A stretch of DNA of 64,000 nucleotides from Chloroherpetonaceae bacterium (GCA_028277445.1 JANQGG010000054.1:62001-126000), one strand, 5' to 3'; numbered from the stretch's first letter, positions 8,475 through 18,241 are shown. Notes: generated by a model from the sequence alone, not told the origin. A program made the numbers and translations.

Positions 8475-9263
8475 ATGAGTAGACAAGGATCAACTTCGGC
8501 TAAATTCATTAACTATTACGAGTTATTGAGGGTTAGGCCCTACGACTCTCAAGCCGCCATTCAGGATGCATTTTATCTTGAAATTAAAAAATGGCACCCT
8601 GATAAAAACACCGGGGAAACCCCGGAAGATAAGCACATTGCCTTACATCGAACCAAACTGCTCATAGAAGCCCGATCAATCCTTACCGATTTACACAAAA
8701 AATCTCAATACGACGCCGATTTTGAACGTCTTTACCCACGTCGGTTTCAAAAGTTAAACACACCCAGAGACGAGCCAGTCAACCTGAAAGCCATTCAGGA
8801 AAAGCAGCAACAAAACAGGTTGCAATCGTTAAATTCAAACAAGGTTTGCTGGTACGATTTTTCGTCTAAAATCAATCGGGAAAACAATCAGGTGACATAT
8901 AATCTCCAGCGTTTTATAGATCGCAATCCCATATTCGAAGCACGAATGCGATTTAATATCAACAGTGAGTGGACTGAATTCAGCCGTCGAAAACATTATA
9001 GGTTCAGTTATCCGAATTTAAATGTGGCGCTGCCAGAAATGCAGATTCGCTATAAAGACAAAAAGGGTAAATATCATTATTACAAACCCATCATGAAAGT
9101 CATTATTTTGTCTAAAGACCCCTTCATAGCCATTCAAGACAAATACACATTACTTGAACGATTAGAAACGCAGCGGCGAAGAATGGCTTATAAAGTTATA
9201 GTGGCCCTGGTGAGCAGTGGCTTTTTGGCGGTTCAGGCGTTTTTGCACCACTCTTGGGTATAA
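8475..9263 (+). CDS. J-domain (DnaJ-like) protein with C-terminal membrane anchor
   Basis: The 262-residue protein starts with a J domain (about residues 12-80) containing the essential HPD tripeptide in KWHPDKN, so it can stimulate an Hsp70 (DnaK) ATPase. It lacks the Gly/Phe, zinc-finger and substrate-binding domains of true DnaJ. The middle is a basic beta-rich region of unknown type. The C-terminus is a single hydrophobic helix (about 239-260, VIVALVSSGFLAVQAF) with only a few residues after it, suggesting tail anchoring with the J domain in the cytoplasm. It stands alone between a terminator and the Wzi-like gene. Confidence 0.85.
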   Translation: MSRQGSTSAKFINYYELLRVRPYDSQAAIQDAFYLEIKKWHPDKNTGETPEDKHIALHRTKLLIEARSILTDLHKKSQYDADFERLYPRRFQKLNTPRDEPVNLKAIQEKQQQNRLQSLNSNKVCWYDFSSKINRENNQVTYNLQRFIDRNPIFEARMRFNINSEWTEFSRRKHYRFSYPNLNVALPEMQIRYKDKKGKYHYYKPIMKVIILSKDPFIAIQDKYTLLERLETQRRRMAYKVIVALVSSGFLAVQAFLHHSWV

Positions 9264-9333
9264 AATTGTTTTCGGAGTTTATTAAATTAACATTCACATT
9301 ACGCAGAACACGTACCATAAACCGGAGAATAAT

Positions 9334-10914
9334 TTGAAAAAACGCGCTCACTTAATTATAGCTTTTCTTGCTGTTCAAACATTCATTCTTTCAACCATAA
9401 CAATATCTCCCTTATTTGCCAGAGGTGAAACATTGCCAGCCGGGCATTGGGCGTATGATGCTATAGAAAAGTTAGTTGTAAGAGGTCACCTTTCTCATTT
9501 ATATGATGCCGTGAAACCTTATACTCGTTACGATGTTGCCAAAGCGATCTATGAATCCGATAAATCAGAAATTAAAGATATTACGGCATTATGGCTCTTT
9601 ATTAAGCTTGAAGATGAGCTGGATAGTGAATTAAGCTGGATTGAGCAAGAGAGCATGCCAAAAACAGCGTTAAGAGTTGGGTTGAGATTAGCAGAAATTG
9701 CCCGGAAAAATGAAGGGCGAAGTTTTTCGCCCAAGTTCAGAGGCCGGGCAAGGATGTCGCTGCATTACGGAGAGAATCTTGTGATTTATAATTCATCGGT
9801 GATTCAGCAAAGCGGCGCTTATGATATTGTTGCCAGAACCAGGCCATTTGGAAGAACCACCAGTTATACCGAGCAAGCGTATGTCGGTTTTGAAAAAGAT
9901 GCATTAAAAGTAAAAGTTGGCAGGGATTATATAGACTGGGGATATGGTCGCAACAGTTTATTAGCAAGCAATTCTGCCGGGAGCTTTGATCATGTGATGA
10001 TTCAATTGAAATCGAAAACTGTGCGATTCACGTATGCTACGGCAATTTTGGATCAAAAGACGTTTAATGAGCAAAATATTGAAGATATTGGTTTGATCAG
10101 CGACCATTTCGATCGCTACTACACAGCCGAACGCATTGATTTCAATGTGCTTGGCAGTAAGCTGCGGTTTGGATTCTGGCAGGCTATCATTTATGGCGGG
10201 AAAAACCAACCGTTGAATTTGCGTTATGCAAATCCCATTACCTTATATAAAGGCGAAGCAAATTCTCCCGATGAAAATACTAATGCGATACTCGGTTCCG
10301 ATTTAAGCGTGTATGTTTATGATGGCGTAAATGTCTATGGTAGTTTGATGTTTAATGACTGGTCGTCGCAAAGTCAGGATTCAATTGATATTGATTTAAA
10401 CAAGTGGGGTGGCATTTTAGGCGTTCGCGCCGCCGATGTTTTAAGAGGCTTTGATATATATGGTACAGACGCTTTTATAGAACTCAGTAAAGTCACCTTA
10501 GGTGTATATGATCAGCCGAATGCATTTGGAAATTATCGATTTTTATTTGTTGACAATCCGATTGCTCATACCAACGGTAGCGATTTTGAATATTTGGAAA
10601 TGGGCCTTTCACACTGGTTATATCGCCAGTTGCGGCTGGATTTGAGCTTATCAATGCTTTCAAAGGGCGAATCGTCCATAACAACAGGTTTGTTTAATCC
10701 AAATGATGCCTCTTCTCCTTCGGGCACGCCGGAGAAAACCACAATGTTAAAACTCGGTGCGTTTTACCAGCCGTTCAATGAATTCAACTCGGAACTTGCA
10801 ATTTCAAAAGTTTGGACAAGTAATCTTGGTCATGTAAGCGGTGCATCGGATTCTGATGTTCAGGTGTTTTTAAGGGTCATGTTGGAGCTTCAGCCATTGT
10901 TTAATATTAACTAA
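9334..10914 (+). CDS. Wzi-like outer-membrane protein with N-terminal SLH-like region
   Basis: The 526-residue exported protein has a signal peptide (about 1-30), then a short SLH-like segment (HWAYDAIEKLVVRG, about 40-75). The rest is an alternating beta-strand pattern with the Wzi-family element VKVGRDYIDWGYGRNSLL, which suggests a beta barrel. Wzi-family proteins help hold capsule polysaccharide at the cell surface. The start is TTG at 9334, supported by CCGGAG seven bases upstream. A surface-glycan cluster lies 13 kb downstream, which fits but does not prove a capsule role. Confidence 0.82.
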   Translation: MKKRAHLIIAFLAVQTFILSTITISPLFARGETLPAGHWAYDAIEKLVVRGHLSHLYDAVKPYTRYDVAKAIYESDKSEIKDITALWLFIKLEDELDSELSWIEQESMPKTALRVGLRLAEIARKNEGRSFSPKFRGRARMSLHYGENLVIYNSSVIQQSGAYDIVARTRPFGRTTSYTEQAYVGFEKDALKVKVGRDYIDWGYGRNSLLASNSAGSFDHVMIQLKSKTVRFTYATAILDQKTFNEQNIEDIGLISDHFDRYYTAERIDFNVLGSKLRFGFWQAIIYGGKNQPLNLRYANPITLYKGEANSPDENTNAILGSDLSVYVYDGVNVYGSLMFNDWSSQSQDSIDIDLNKWGGILGVRAADVLRGFDIYGTDAFIELSKVTLGVYDQPNAFGNYRFLFVDNPIAHTNGSDFEYLEMGLSHWLYRQLRLDLSLSMLSKGESSITTGLFNPNDASSPSGTPEKTTMLKLGAFYQPFNEFNSELAISKVWTSNLGHVSGASDSDVQVFLRVMLELQPLFNIN

Positions 10915-10980
10915 GCCAACCGTAAAATTTTTAGGTTGTTTGATGAAAGAAGGTTTCTTAAATTCACCCTTTGTATTTTT

Positions 10981-11000
10981 CCACCAAGGGTTATTGGTGG
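10981..11000 (+). promoter_or_regulatory. Hairpin in the leader of bamD
   Basis: CCACCAA and TTGGTGG form a perfect seven-bp stem around GGGTTA, 32 bp before the bamD start. It has no T run on its 3' side, so it is more likely a leader structure than a terminator. Confidence 0.4.
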
Positions 11001-11032
11001 TAATAATAGAGTTTTAAGGATTAAATGTTAAT

Positions 11033-11947
11033 ATGCGCAAATCAAAACCGCTTACTTTTTCGTTATACAACTTTCTTATCATCGCAGCGCTTTCGGCTGT
11101 GTTTTTAAATTGCAGTTCGGTAAAACCCGCCGCTTCCGAAGCATTAAAAGACATGTTGGATTACGCGATTCGTTTGTATGACGATGAAGATTATACCGAG
11201 GCTATTCTGGAGCTGGAAAAATTGACCTACAAAAGCAGGGCGACCGAATACGAAGACGATGTCCTGTACTATTTAGCGCAGTCTTATTTTAAAAACGAGC
11301 AATACCTTCTGGCCGGCGATAGCTATAAACGATTAGTGCAGAACTTGCCGAGCACGGTTTACAGGAAAGAGGCTTATTTCCAGTTAGGCTTATGTTATTA
11401 CAACATGTCGCCCAGGTATTCGTTGGATCAGCAATACACAAAATTAGCGATAGATCAATTCCAGTTTTTTATTGATGGGTTTCCGGTACCGGATTCGGCA
11501 ACCATCGCCGAGCAAATTGCCGAGTTGCAGTCCTATTCAAGCGAAGAAAAAAACAATCCGGAATATCAGAACATCTTTTCGCGTTTAAAGGCCAAATATG
11601 GCGTATTGGATACCGTTCTGAAAGCTGAAAAAATGATTCGTGAGTGCAGAAATAAGTTGGCGCGAAAAAACTATGAGGCGGCAAATCAGTACATTACGCT
11701 TCGGGCTTATAAAGCCGCAACGATTTATTACGACGAAGTCATTTTAAGTTACTCCGATAGCCCATATTATGAGCAGGCTCTCCTTGAAAAAATTGATGTG
11801 TTGGTGATTAGAAAACAGTGGGATGAAGCGCTTGAAACCATAGAAAAATATAAAGCGCGTTTCCCGGATAACGTTGATGAAGTTGAAGATGATCACCGGC
11901 AGATTTTAAGAGAAATGCGCAAACAAGAGCGCGTTGCCGTCAATTAA
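11033..11947 (+). CDS. bamD: Outer-membrane assembly lipoprotein BamD
   Basis: BamD is the TPR lipoprotein of the BAM complex that inserts beta-barrel proteins in the outer membrane. The 304-residue product has a lipoprotein signal ending in FLNC (lipidated Cys near residue 27) and tandem TPR-like repeats to the C-terminus (YAIRLYDDEDYTEAILELEK, then YYLAQSYFKNEQYLLAGDSY). The length is slightly above the family's usual 240-290. The next gene, nadD, begins nine bases after the stop codon. Confidence 0.92.
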   Translation: MRKSKPLTFSLYNFLIIAALSAVFLNCSSVKPAASEALKDMLDYAIRLYDDEDYTEAILELEKLTYKSRATEYEDDVLYYLAQSYFKNEQYLLAGDSYKRLVQNLPSTVYRKEAYFQLGLCYYNMSPRYSLDQQYTKLAIDQFQFFIDGFPVPDSATIAEQIAELQSYSSEEKNNPEYQNIFSRLKAKYGVLDTVLKAEKMIRECRNKLARKNYEAANQYITLRAYKAATIYYDEVILSYSDSPYYEQALLEKIDVLVIRKQWDEALETIEKYKARFPDNVDEVEDDHRQILREMRKQERVAVN

Positions 11948-11956
11948 CCCTATGCT

Positions 11957-12547
11957 ATGGACATTGCGTTTTTTGGGGGCACTTTTGATCCGCCGCATTA
12001 CGGCCACTTTGCGGTGTGTACATTAATCAGAGAAATACTGAGCCCAGATAAAATCATCCTTTCACCCTCCAAAAATCCGTTAAAACCCAATCAGGAATCT
12101 TCGGATAATCATTCACTGAAAATGCTCAGGATACTTTCGGATGATTTGAACCAAACCGGAAAATCGTTTGAAGTTAGTGATTGGGAGCTTTGCCAAAATG
12201 GCCCATCTTTCACTGTTGATACAATAAGGCATTTTCAAAAAATTTATCCCAATTCCCGAATATTTTTGTGCATCGGGCAGGATAATTATGCTATATTCCC
12301 AAAGTGGAAAGGCTATCAAACGATTTTGAACTTATGCCATATTGTGGTGTTTGCTCGCCCCGGTTCGCACACATCTTCTGTTGATGCGCCCTTTAATCCC
12401 AATAAATTTACTTGGATTGATTTAGATTTACCACTTTCGTCGACAGAGTGTCGGAATGCAATTGCATCAAAAGAACCGTCGTGTTTAAACCAATTACCAA
12501 CGAAAATTGCTGGTTATATTCGGCAGCATCGTTTGTATGGGTTTTAA
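11957..12547 (+). CDS. nadD: Nicotinate-nucleotide adenylyltransferase
   Basis: NadD adenylates nicotinate mononucleotide, a late step of NAD synthesis. The 196-residue protein opens with the nucleotidyltransferase signature GGTFDPPHYGH and has the C-terminal SSTECR (family SSTxxR), both ATP-contacting. The length is normal. It sits between bamD and an M23 peptidase on the same strand. The NAD kinase gene is on the other strand 6 kb away, so the pathway is dispersed. Confidence 0.95.
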   Translation: MDIAFFGGTFDPPHYGHFAVCTLIREILSPDKIILSPSKNPLKPNQESSDNHSLKMLRILSDDLNQTGKSFEVSDWELCQNGPSFTVDTIRHFQKIYPNSRIFLCIGQDNYAIFPKWKGYQTILNLCHIVVFARPGSHTSSVDAPFNPNKFTWIDLDLPLSSTECRNAIASKEPSCLNQLPTKIAGYIRQHRLYGF

Positions 12548-12575
12548 TTATGGATAAAATTTGCATATGGCAATC

Positions 12576-13832
12576 ATGAAAAAAACTGTTTTTGCAATAA
12601 TACTTGCGTCTTTAATGATCGCCTGCTCAGAGCAGAAATCGGGTGAGCAGAGCCAAACGTTACAGGCGCCAAAGATTGAGCCGCCTCCGCCAACCATTGA
12701 GTATGGATTTGTTGTGGATTCACTAGGAAAACAAAGCAGCCAAGTTAAACGCAATGAAACCCTGGCCGATATTCTAACGTCGTTTAACGTGCCTTACCCT
12801 GATATTGTTAAAATGGCCAATGTGCCTGTGGATGTTTTTGATGAACGATACATGAAACCCGGTGATAATTACACCATTTATCTGGCACAAGATTCCGCAC
12901 AAACGCCGCTTTACTTTGTTTATGAAAAAAATCCGATTGATTATGTGGTTTTTGGATTAAAAGATTCCGTTCAGGTAAGGGTTGGCGCAAAAGATGTGGT
13001 TACGAAACAGCGATTTTTTACCGGAAAAATTGAAACATCGCTTTACGAGACATTTATCCAGGATAGCATCAGCCCGATGTTAGCGCTAAAACTGGCCAAT
13101 GTGTTTGCTTGGCAAATTGATTTTTATCGGATTCAGAAGGATGATCATTTTAAAGTATTCTATGAAGAGCACTATGTAGATAATGAGTTGATAAGCATTG
13201 GTGAAGTAAAGGCTGCGTATTTTAATCATATTGGCGAGCCGTTTTACGGATTTGAATATGTGATTGATGATATTCAAGCCTATTTTGATGAAAATGGCAA
13301 CAGTTTGGAGAAAGAATTTTTGAAAGCCCCGTTAAAGTTTTCCAGGATCAGTTCGGGATATAGCAGAAGCCGGTTTCATCCTATTCTTAAAAGATATCGA
13401 CCTCACCGGGCTATTGATTATGCCGCCCCACGAGGTACACCCGTTCTGGCAGTGGCCGACGGTGTGGTATCAAAAAAAGATTATTCCAAAAGCGCCGGGT
13501 ATTATTTAAAAATCCGTCACAACAGCACCTACGTCAGCGGGTATTTGCACCTTATGAAATATGCCAAAAGCATTAGACCGGGCGTTGCTGTAAAACAAGG
13601 GCAAACCATCGCTTATGTGGGCAGCACCGGTCTTTCTACCGGGCCGCATTTGGATTTTAGATTCTGGAAAAATGGAAGCCTCGTCAATTACAGGATGCTT
13701 GAGTTTCCGCCTGCTCATCCTATTGAGGAAAAGTATCGAGAGGATTATCTTTCCAGGATTAAACCTCTCAAGCAAATGCTGGATGAAAAAAAGTTGCCGA
13801 TGCTTGCTACCAAAACGCCGGCGATCAAGTAA
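12576..13832 (+). CDS. M23 peptidase lipoprotein with N-terminal LysM/OapA-like region
   Basis: From the ATG at 12576 the product has 418 residues and begins MKKTVFAIILASLMIAC, a clean lipoprotein signal; TTG 12561 or ATG 12567 would only lengthen it by a few residues. After a proline-rich linker comes a LysM/OapA-like module (about 50-110), a central domain, and a C-terminal M23 domain (about 270-390). That domain has the zinc motifs HRAIDYAAP and HLDFRFW; the latter replaces the usual HLHxE with HLDFR. Family members are cell-wall endopeptidases or catalytically dead activators. The His-to-Asp change in HxH leaves the catalytic state uncertain. Confidence 0.9.
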   Translation: MKKTVFAIILASLMIACSEQKSGEQSQTLQAPKIEPPPPTIEYGFVVDSLGKQSSQVKRNETLADILTSFNVPYPDIVKMANVPVDVFDERYMKPGDNYTIYLAQDSAQTPLYFVYEKNPIDYVVFGLKDSVQVRVGAKDVVTKQRFFTGKIETSLYETFIQDSISPMLALKLANVFAWQIDFYRIQKDDHFKVFYEEHYVDNELISIGEVKAAYFNHIGEPFYGFEYVIDDIQAYFDENGNSLEKEFLKAPLKFSRISSGYSRSRFHPILKRYRPHRAIDYAAPRGTPVLAVADGVVSKKDYSKSAGYYLKIRHNSTYVSGYLHLMKYAKSIRPGVAVKQGQTIAYVGSTGLSTGPHLDFRFWKNGSLVNYRMLEFPPAHPIEEKYREDYLSRIKPLKQMLDEKKLPMLATKTPAIK

Positions 13833-13837
13833 CCCGC

Positions 13838-15493
13838 TTACATTTTTTCAGGCGCATCGATGCCCAAAATCCTGAAGCCATTTTGCAAAACCTGACGCGT
13901 TGCTAAGCAAAGGTACAACCGGGATTTGCGAATTTCTTCGGCTTGGCCTACAATTCGGCATTCGTGATAAAACTTGTGGAACGCTTCAGCTACTTTGTTG
14001 AGATAGCCAATCACTTTTTGGGGCTCCAAAGCCTTGGTTGAAAGCTCTAAGGCGGTTGGGTATTCCAATAAAATTTTCGCCAGATCCAATTCTTCCTTGG
14101 CCTGGATATGATCCAACATCGAGTATTCGGTTTCAGTTGGTTCGAATGGGGATTCTTCGGAAGCAACTCGTAACAAGCTGCATATTCGGGCATGGGCATA
14201 TTGGAGGTAAAAAACCGGGTTATCGGTGGATTCTTTTTTGGCCAGATCAACATCGAAATTTAAATGCGATTCTTTATTTCGCATGATAAAGAAAAAACGT
14301 GTGGCATCCGGGCCAACTTCATCAATCAAGTCATCCAACAGATCGGCATTACCCTTTCGGGTGGACATTTTCACAACCTCGCCATTAACCGTTGTTGTTA
14401 CAAACTGGTTGATAACCACATGAAGTTTGCAAGTGGAATATCCGAGCACATCCAGCGCACGAATAACATCGGGGTATTCATCAATATGATCGGCGCCAAA
14501 TACATTGACCATTTTAGAAAACCCACGCTCGTACTTGGTGATGTGGTAAGCGATATCAGGCAGGCGGTAACTGGGTTCACCCGTAGATTTAATGAGCACT
14601 TTATCTTTTTCAAGCCCAAACTTGGTCGTTAAAAACCACGTGGCGCCATCTTCTTGTTTGATGTAATCTTTTTCCCTGAGCTTTTTAATGACATCATCAT
14701 TTCGGCTTAAGCCATTTTTTTGAATTTCGTATAATGAAAGCTCATTAAAAAACGAATCGTGGATAATGCCTAAGCGGTTTAGGGTATGTTTGATGCTGGC
14801 AAATATTTCGGATTCGGCAAAGTTTTTGAAAAACGCAAGGTCTTCAGTTTCGGCAAGCTCGGTGTTTTTTTCGGCATAAATTTTTTGGGCGATGTCCCGA
14901 ATGTAGCCGCCCTGGTAGTAATCATCCGGAAACGAAATTTGTTTTCCACAAAGCTCCTGGTAGCGAAGACGTACCGAATCGGCAAGCAGGCGCATCTGGC
15001 GACCGGCATTGTTGAAATAATATTCGCGGGTGACGTCGTAGCCCTGAGCTTCAAGCATATTGGCGATACAATCGCCAAGCACGCCACCACGGCCCCGACC
15101 CACGGTTAAAGGACCGGTTGGGTTGGCGCTGACAAATTCAACAATGGCGGTTTTTCCTTTTCCAACTTCCGACGTTCCGTAAGTTTCACCGTCTTTAAGA
15201 ATACCTTGCACGGCAGTTGAAATCGCATTTTTGGAAAAGTAAAAATTGATGAACCCTGCGCCGGCGATTTCTATATTTTCAATGGCCTCGCCAAGCTCTA
15301 TGTTGGAAATAATATCCTGGGCGATTTGTCGCGGGTTCTTTTTGAGTTGCCTGGCCAGCGCCATGGCCACATTGGTTGAGGCGTCGCCAAATTTTTCTTC
15401 GGCCGGTTTTTCTATAATGATATCTTCGCGGTTAATCTTTACATCAAGTTTTTGCAACGCTTCCAGAAGGGCTGTGATTAAACGGTCTCTCAT
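13838..15493 (-). CDS. argS: Arginyl-tRNA synthetase
   Basis: ArgS charges tRNA-Arg. The 551-residue protein has the N-terminal Add1 domain, the class I catalytic domain and the C-terminal DALR anticodon-binding domain (about 435-551). The KMSKS-equivalent motif is KMSTRKG (about residue 380). The class I HIGH-type motif, usually HVGH in ArgRS, reads TVGR here (residues 130-133, in [14 protein letters not shown]), so both histidines are replaced. From memory, related Chlorobi enzymes also read LTxGRGRG. It is the last gene of the minus-strand run; its stop lies six bases from that of the convergent M23 gene. Confidence 0.95.
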   Translation of the reverse strand: MRDRLITALLEALQKLDVKINREDIIIEKPAEEKFGDASTNVAMALARQLKKNPRQIAQDIISNIELGEAIENIEIAGAGFINFYFSKNAISTAVQGILKDGETYGTSEVGKGKTAIVEFVSANPTGPLTVGRGRGGVLGDCIANMLEAQGYDVTREYYFNNAGRQMRLLADSVRLRYQELCGKQISFPDDYYQGGYIRDIAQKIYAEKNTELAETEDLAFFKNFAESEIFASIKHTLNRLGIIHDSFFNELSLYEIQKNGLSRNDDVIKKLREKDYIKQEDGATWFLTTKFGLEKDKVLIKSTGEPSYRLPDIAYHITKYERGFSKMVNVFGADHIDEYPDVIRALDVLGYSTCKLHVVINQFVTTTVNGEVVKMSTRKGNADLLDDLIDEVGPDATRFFFIMRNKESHLNFDVDLAKKESTDNPVFYLQYAHARICSLLRVASEESPFEPTETEYSMLDHIQAKEELDLAKILLEYPTALELSTKALEPQKVIGYLNKVAEAFHKFYHECRIVGQAEEIRKSRLYLCLATRQVLQNGFRILGIDAPEKM

Positions 15494-15506
15494 GAAATCA
15501 ATAAAA

Positions 15507-16172
15507 TTAAAAGGTTGAAATCAATCGTTGGGGATCGAGTTCGGTAAAGTCTTTTACAATGTCGGTTAAGTTTCCAAATGTTTCTATTTCCATTTTCGAA
15601 TGCGATGTGGTTAAACCAACCACTTTCATATTGGCCGTTGTGGCAGCTTGTATGCCGAACTGAGAATCCTCAAACACCATGCAGTTTTCAGGGCTGACAT
15701 TGAGCTGGGAAGCCACCGTTAGAAAAATTTCAGGATCGGGTTTTCCTTTTTTTACTTGCGCTGCGCCAACTACTGATGAAAAACAATCCTTTAAGTTCAA
15801 TCCCGATAGAACAAAGGCAATATTGCCCGGACTGCTTCCGGTGCCAATGCCCATTGAAATCCCTAACGCAGTGGACTTTTCAATAAATTTTAATAAACCG
15901 TTTAACGGTTTTAAATGCGGGCGGTACATGTAACGGTAAAGGACGTCTTTTTGCTCAGCCAGGCAATTAATTTCATCCATTGTCAGCGACCGGTTCAAAT
16001 AATGCCTCACCACTTCTTCGGCTTTTCTTCCGGCTGCATACAAACAAAAATCATCCAAAGACACATGATGCCCTTTATCTCGAAATAGCTCTATCCACGA
16101 TTGGGCATGGTAAGACATATTATCGGCAATAACGCCATCCATATCAAAAATGAACGCATACTTCTCGGACAT
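15507..16172 (-). CDS. HAD-superfamily hydrolase, beta-phosphoglucomutase-like
   Basis: The 221-residue protein opens with the HAD nucleophile motif DMDGVIADN and has a helical cap typical of subfamily IA, a Ser/Thr motif ([10 protein letters not shown]), a conserved Lys, and the acidic motif [11 protein letters not shown]. Such enzymes act on sugar phosphates as phosphatases or phosphomutases; the actual substrate cannot be read from sequence. It lies 13 bp upstream of argS and seven bp downstream of the DUF3078 gene, so it is probably part of one transcript with both. Confidence 0.87.
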   Translation of the reverse strand: MSEKYAFIFDMDGVIADNMSYHAQSWIELFRDKGHHVSLDDFCLYAAGRKAEEVVRHYLNRSLTMDEINCLAEQKDVLYRYMYRPHLKPLNGLLKFIEKSTALGISMGIGTGSSPGNIAFVLSGLNLKDCFSSVVGAAQVKKGKPDPEIFLTVASQLNVSPENCMVFEDSQFGIQAATTANMKVVGLTTSHSKMEIETFGNLTDIVKDFTELDPQRLISTF

Positions 16173-16178
16173 ATCGGT

Positions 16179-17138
16179 CTAAAAATTACTTAAGGTATAA
16201 TTAAAACTAAGTTCAAAGGTTTCTTGCAACTGCAGACGCTCTGATGCATTTTTCTGAAATAAAAGGTATAAACCAAGGTTGGTTTGCAAATAGTCATTGA
16301 GTTTTAAATATAATGTGCTTCGTGAATCCACATCCCAAACATCAAGGTGATCAAAGCCTGAAAACAATTGCAAGCGCGATTCCAGTGTGATATTTTCGGC
16401 CAAATCCACCTGGTAATTTGCCGATGCCCGAATGCCGGTTTTAAAATTCACGGTTTCAATCTCTTCGGTTTCGGGGTCGTCGCTAAACGCCGTGTATGTG
16501 CTGGTTACGATTTCACGGAATGCAATACCTAAAAAAAACGCGGCCTGTTTATGCTCCTGGTATGAAAGTCCGATGCTTTGAACCAGGTATGCCGGATCAA
16601 AAAAATCGGATAGTTGAGGCTCACCGAGGACATCGTAGTCATAGCCCGGCGCAAATTGAGTTTGCAATGTGGCAACAAATTCGGGTTTAAAAATACTTTT
16701 CCCGTAATTTAGTTTCGTTTCAAAATCAATAATATCGGTGATTTTACGCGTGGTTATCCCTTCGGATTTGGTTTGCCCGAATTTGATTTCCATGCGATTT
16801 TTCCAGGTGAAGTTTTCTAACACATGGATACTCTTTGCATCAAGGCCGGTAGTCCATGCCAATGAATTTATGCCGCCTTCAGCCCAATCTTTAAAAGAGG
16901 CTTGAACTAACGAGATAAACGGTTTGAGCGAATAGGTGAAATCAGGAACAGGTTCATGTTTAGTAACCAAACGAATGATGGTGGCCGTTTCAATAGAGCC
17001 ATCTTCAGACACCGAAAGCGTATCGATTTTTACAGTTTCTTTTTTAAGCTCGGTTTTTTTAAATGACTGAGCCTGGACGGTTGGATGGGCAAGCAGCAAA
17101 ATTAAACAAATCAAAAATGGTGTGGAACGGCAATACAT
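16179..17138 (-). CDS. DUF3078-family outer-membrane protein
   Basis: The 319-residue exported protein has an N-terminal signal peptide (about 1-23, ending VQAQ) and then the DUF3078 pattern: FKDWAEGGINSLAWTTGL, alternating strands with aromatic girdles, and a final beta-strand ending in Phe (ELSFNYTLSNF), as in outer-membrane barrels. Family members are common in Bacteroidetes and Chlorobi and have no established function. It is cotranscribed with the HAD hydrolase and trpS genes judging by the short gaps (6 and 18 bp). Confidence 0.85.
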   Translation of the reverse strand: MYCRSTPFLICLILLLAHPTVQAQSFKKTELKKETVKIDTLSVSEDGSIETATIIRLVTKHEPVPDFTYSLKPFISLVQASFKDWAEGGINSLAWTTGLDAKSIHVLENFTWKNRMEIKFGQTKSEGITTRKITDIIDFETKLNYGKSIFKPEFVATLQTQFAPGYDYDVLGEPQLSDFFDPAYLVQSIGLSYQEHKQAAFFLGIAFREIVTSTYTAFSDDPETEEIETVNFKTGIRASANYQVDLAENITLESRLQLFSGFDHLDVWDVDSRSTLYLKLNDYLQTNLGLYLLFQKNASERLQLQETFELSFNYTLSNF

Positions 17139-17156
17139 AGCATTAAGGGATTAGGG

Positions 17157-18161
17157 TTAGGTTGAGAGCGGCGTTGTCCCAATGGCTGATCTGATTTTAT
17201 TTAAACGTTCTCTGGCAATGGCCCTGGCTTTTTTAGCGCCTTCAAACAAAATGCGTTCAATTTCGGCTGGATTTTCGATGTATGAATTATACTTTTCGCG
17301 GTTTTGGCCAAATCGGTTTTCCAAGAGTTCATAAAGTTCTTGTTTGGCAGCGCCATAACCCATTCCACTCGATTCGTAGCGCGTTCTTAAATCTTGAATT
17401 TGTTGCGGCGGGGCAAACAGTTTATAAATCCCAAACACATTGCATTCGTCAGGATTTTTTGGTTCTTCAACCGTCTTGGAATCCGTCTGGATTTGCATCA
17501 CGCGCTTGCGAAGTTTTTTCGGCGGCAGAAACAAGGGCAGAGTGTTGTTGTAGTTTTTGCTCATCTTTCGCCCGTCTATGCCGGGAATTGTCATTAAATC
17601 TTCCTGGATAAGACCTTCGGGTACGGTTAATAAGTCACCATAAACGTTGTTGAACGTTTCGGCAATATCGCGGGTGATTTCTATATGCTGTTTTTGATCC
17701 AGGCCTACCGGAACAACGTTTGTGCCAAACATTAAAATATCGCTAGCCATTAAGACCGGGTAATTAAAAAGCCCGGCATTAATGCCATCATCGGAATCTT
17801 TCTGCGTGGCGATGTTTTGATCAACCGAAGCTTTATAAGCATGGGCGCGGTTTAAAAGTCCTTTTGGGGTAAAACATGAAAGAATCCATTGGAGCTCAAA
17901 AACTTCGGGCACATCGGACTGGCGGAAAAACGTCGCTTTTTCATAATCCAAACCCAAAGCCAGCCAGGTTGCGGCTACTTCATATGTTTGTGCTTGGAGC
18001 GCCTTGCCGTCTTTAACGGTGGTTAAGGCATGGTAGTCGGCAATAAAGTAAAACGCCGTATAACTTTTCGCGAGCTCTAGCGCTGGTAAAATGGCGCCAA
18101 AATAATTTCCAATATGAGGTGTTCCGGTAGGTTTGATCCCAGTAAGGGCAATTTTACTCAT
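17157..18161 (-). CDS. trpS: Tryptophanyl-tRNA synthetase
   Basis: TrpS charges tRNA-Trp. The 334-residue length is typical. The class I motifs are intact: PHIGN (HIGH type, residues 15-19) in TGIKPTGTPHIGNYFGA, and GRKMSKN (KMSKS type, about residue 196). The active-site-proximal sequence VGLDQKQHIEITRDIA is also standard. The gene is preceded by nadK, with an 80-bp gap that holds a 16-bp palindrome at 18181-18196. Confidence 0.96.
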   Translation of the reverse strand: MSKIALTGIKPTGTPHIGNYFGAILPALELAKSYTAFYFIADYHALTTVKDGKALQAQTYEVAATWLALGLDYEKATFFRQSDVPEVFELQWILSCFTPKGLLNRAHAYKASVDQNIATQKDSDDGINAGLFNYPVLMASDILMFGTNVVPVGLDQKQHIEITRDIAETFNNVYGDLLTVPEGLIQEDLMTIPGIDGRKMSKNYNNTLPLFLPPKKLRKRVMQIQTDSKTVEEPKNPDECNVFGIYKLFAPPQQIQDLRTRYESSGMGYGAAKQELYELLENRFGQNREKYNSYIENPAEIERILFEGAKKARAIARERLNKIRSAIGTTPLST

Positions 18162-18180
18162 GGTTTATCATTTCAATCCA

Positions 18181-18196
18181 AAGACTGACCAGTCTT
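18181..18196. promoter_or_regulatory. 16-bp palindrome between nadK and trpS
   Basis: AAGACTGACCAGTCTT is a near-perfect palindrome (AAGACTG-AC-CAGTCTT), 20 bp upstream of the trpS start. It could be an operator of the TetR or similar type, or a small hairpin in the nadK-trpS leader. It lacks a T run, so it is not a terminator. Confidence 0.4.
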
Positions 18197-18241
18197 GTAT
18201 TACAGTAAGTTTTAACGGAAGATACAAAGATTTTACGGGCT

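Noticed and set aside
14264-14632. 122-codon plus-strand ORF inside argS
   Set aside because: It lies wholly opposite a well-supported gene and shows no family pattern; shadow ORF.
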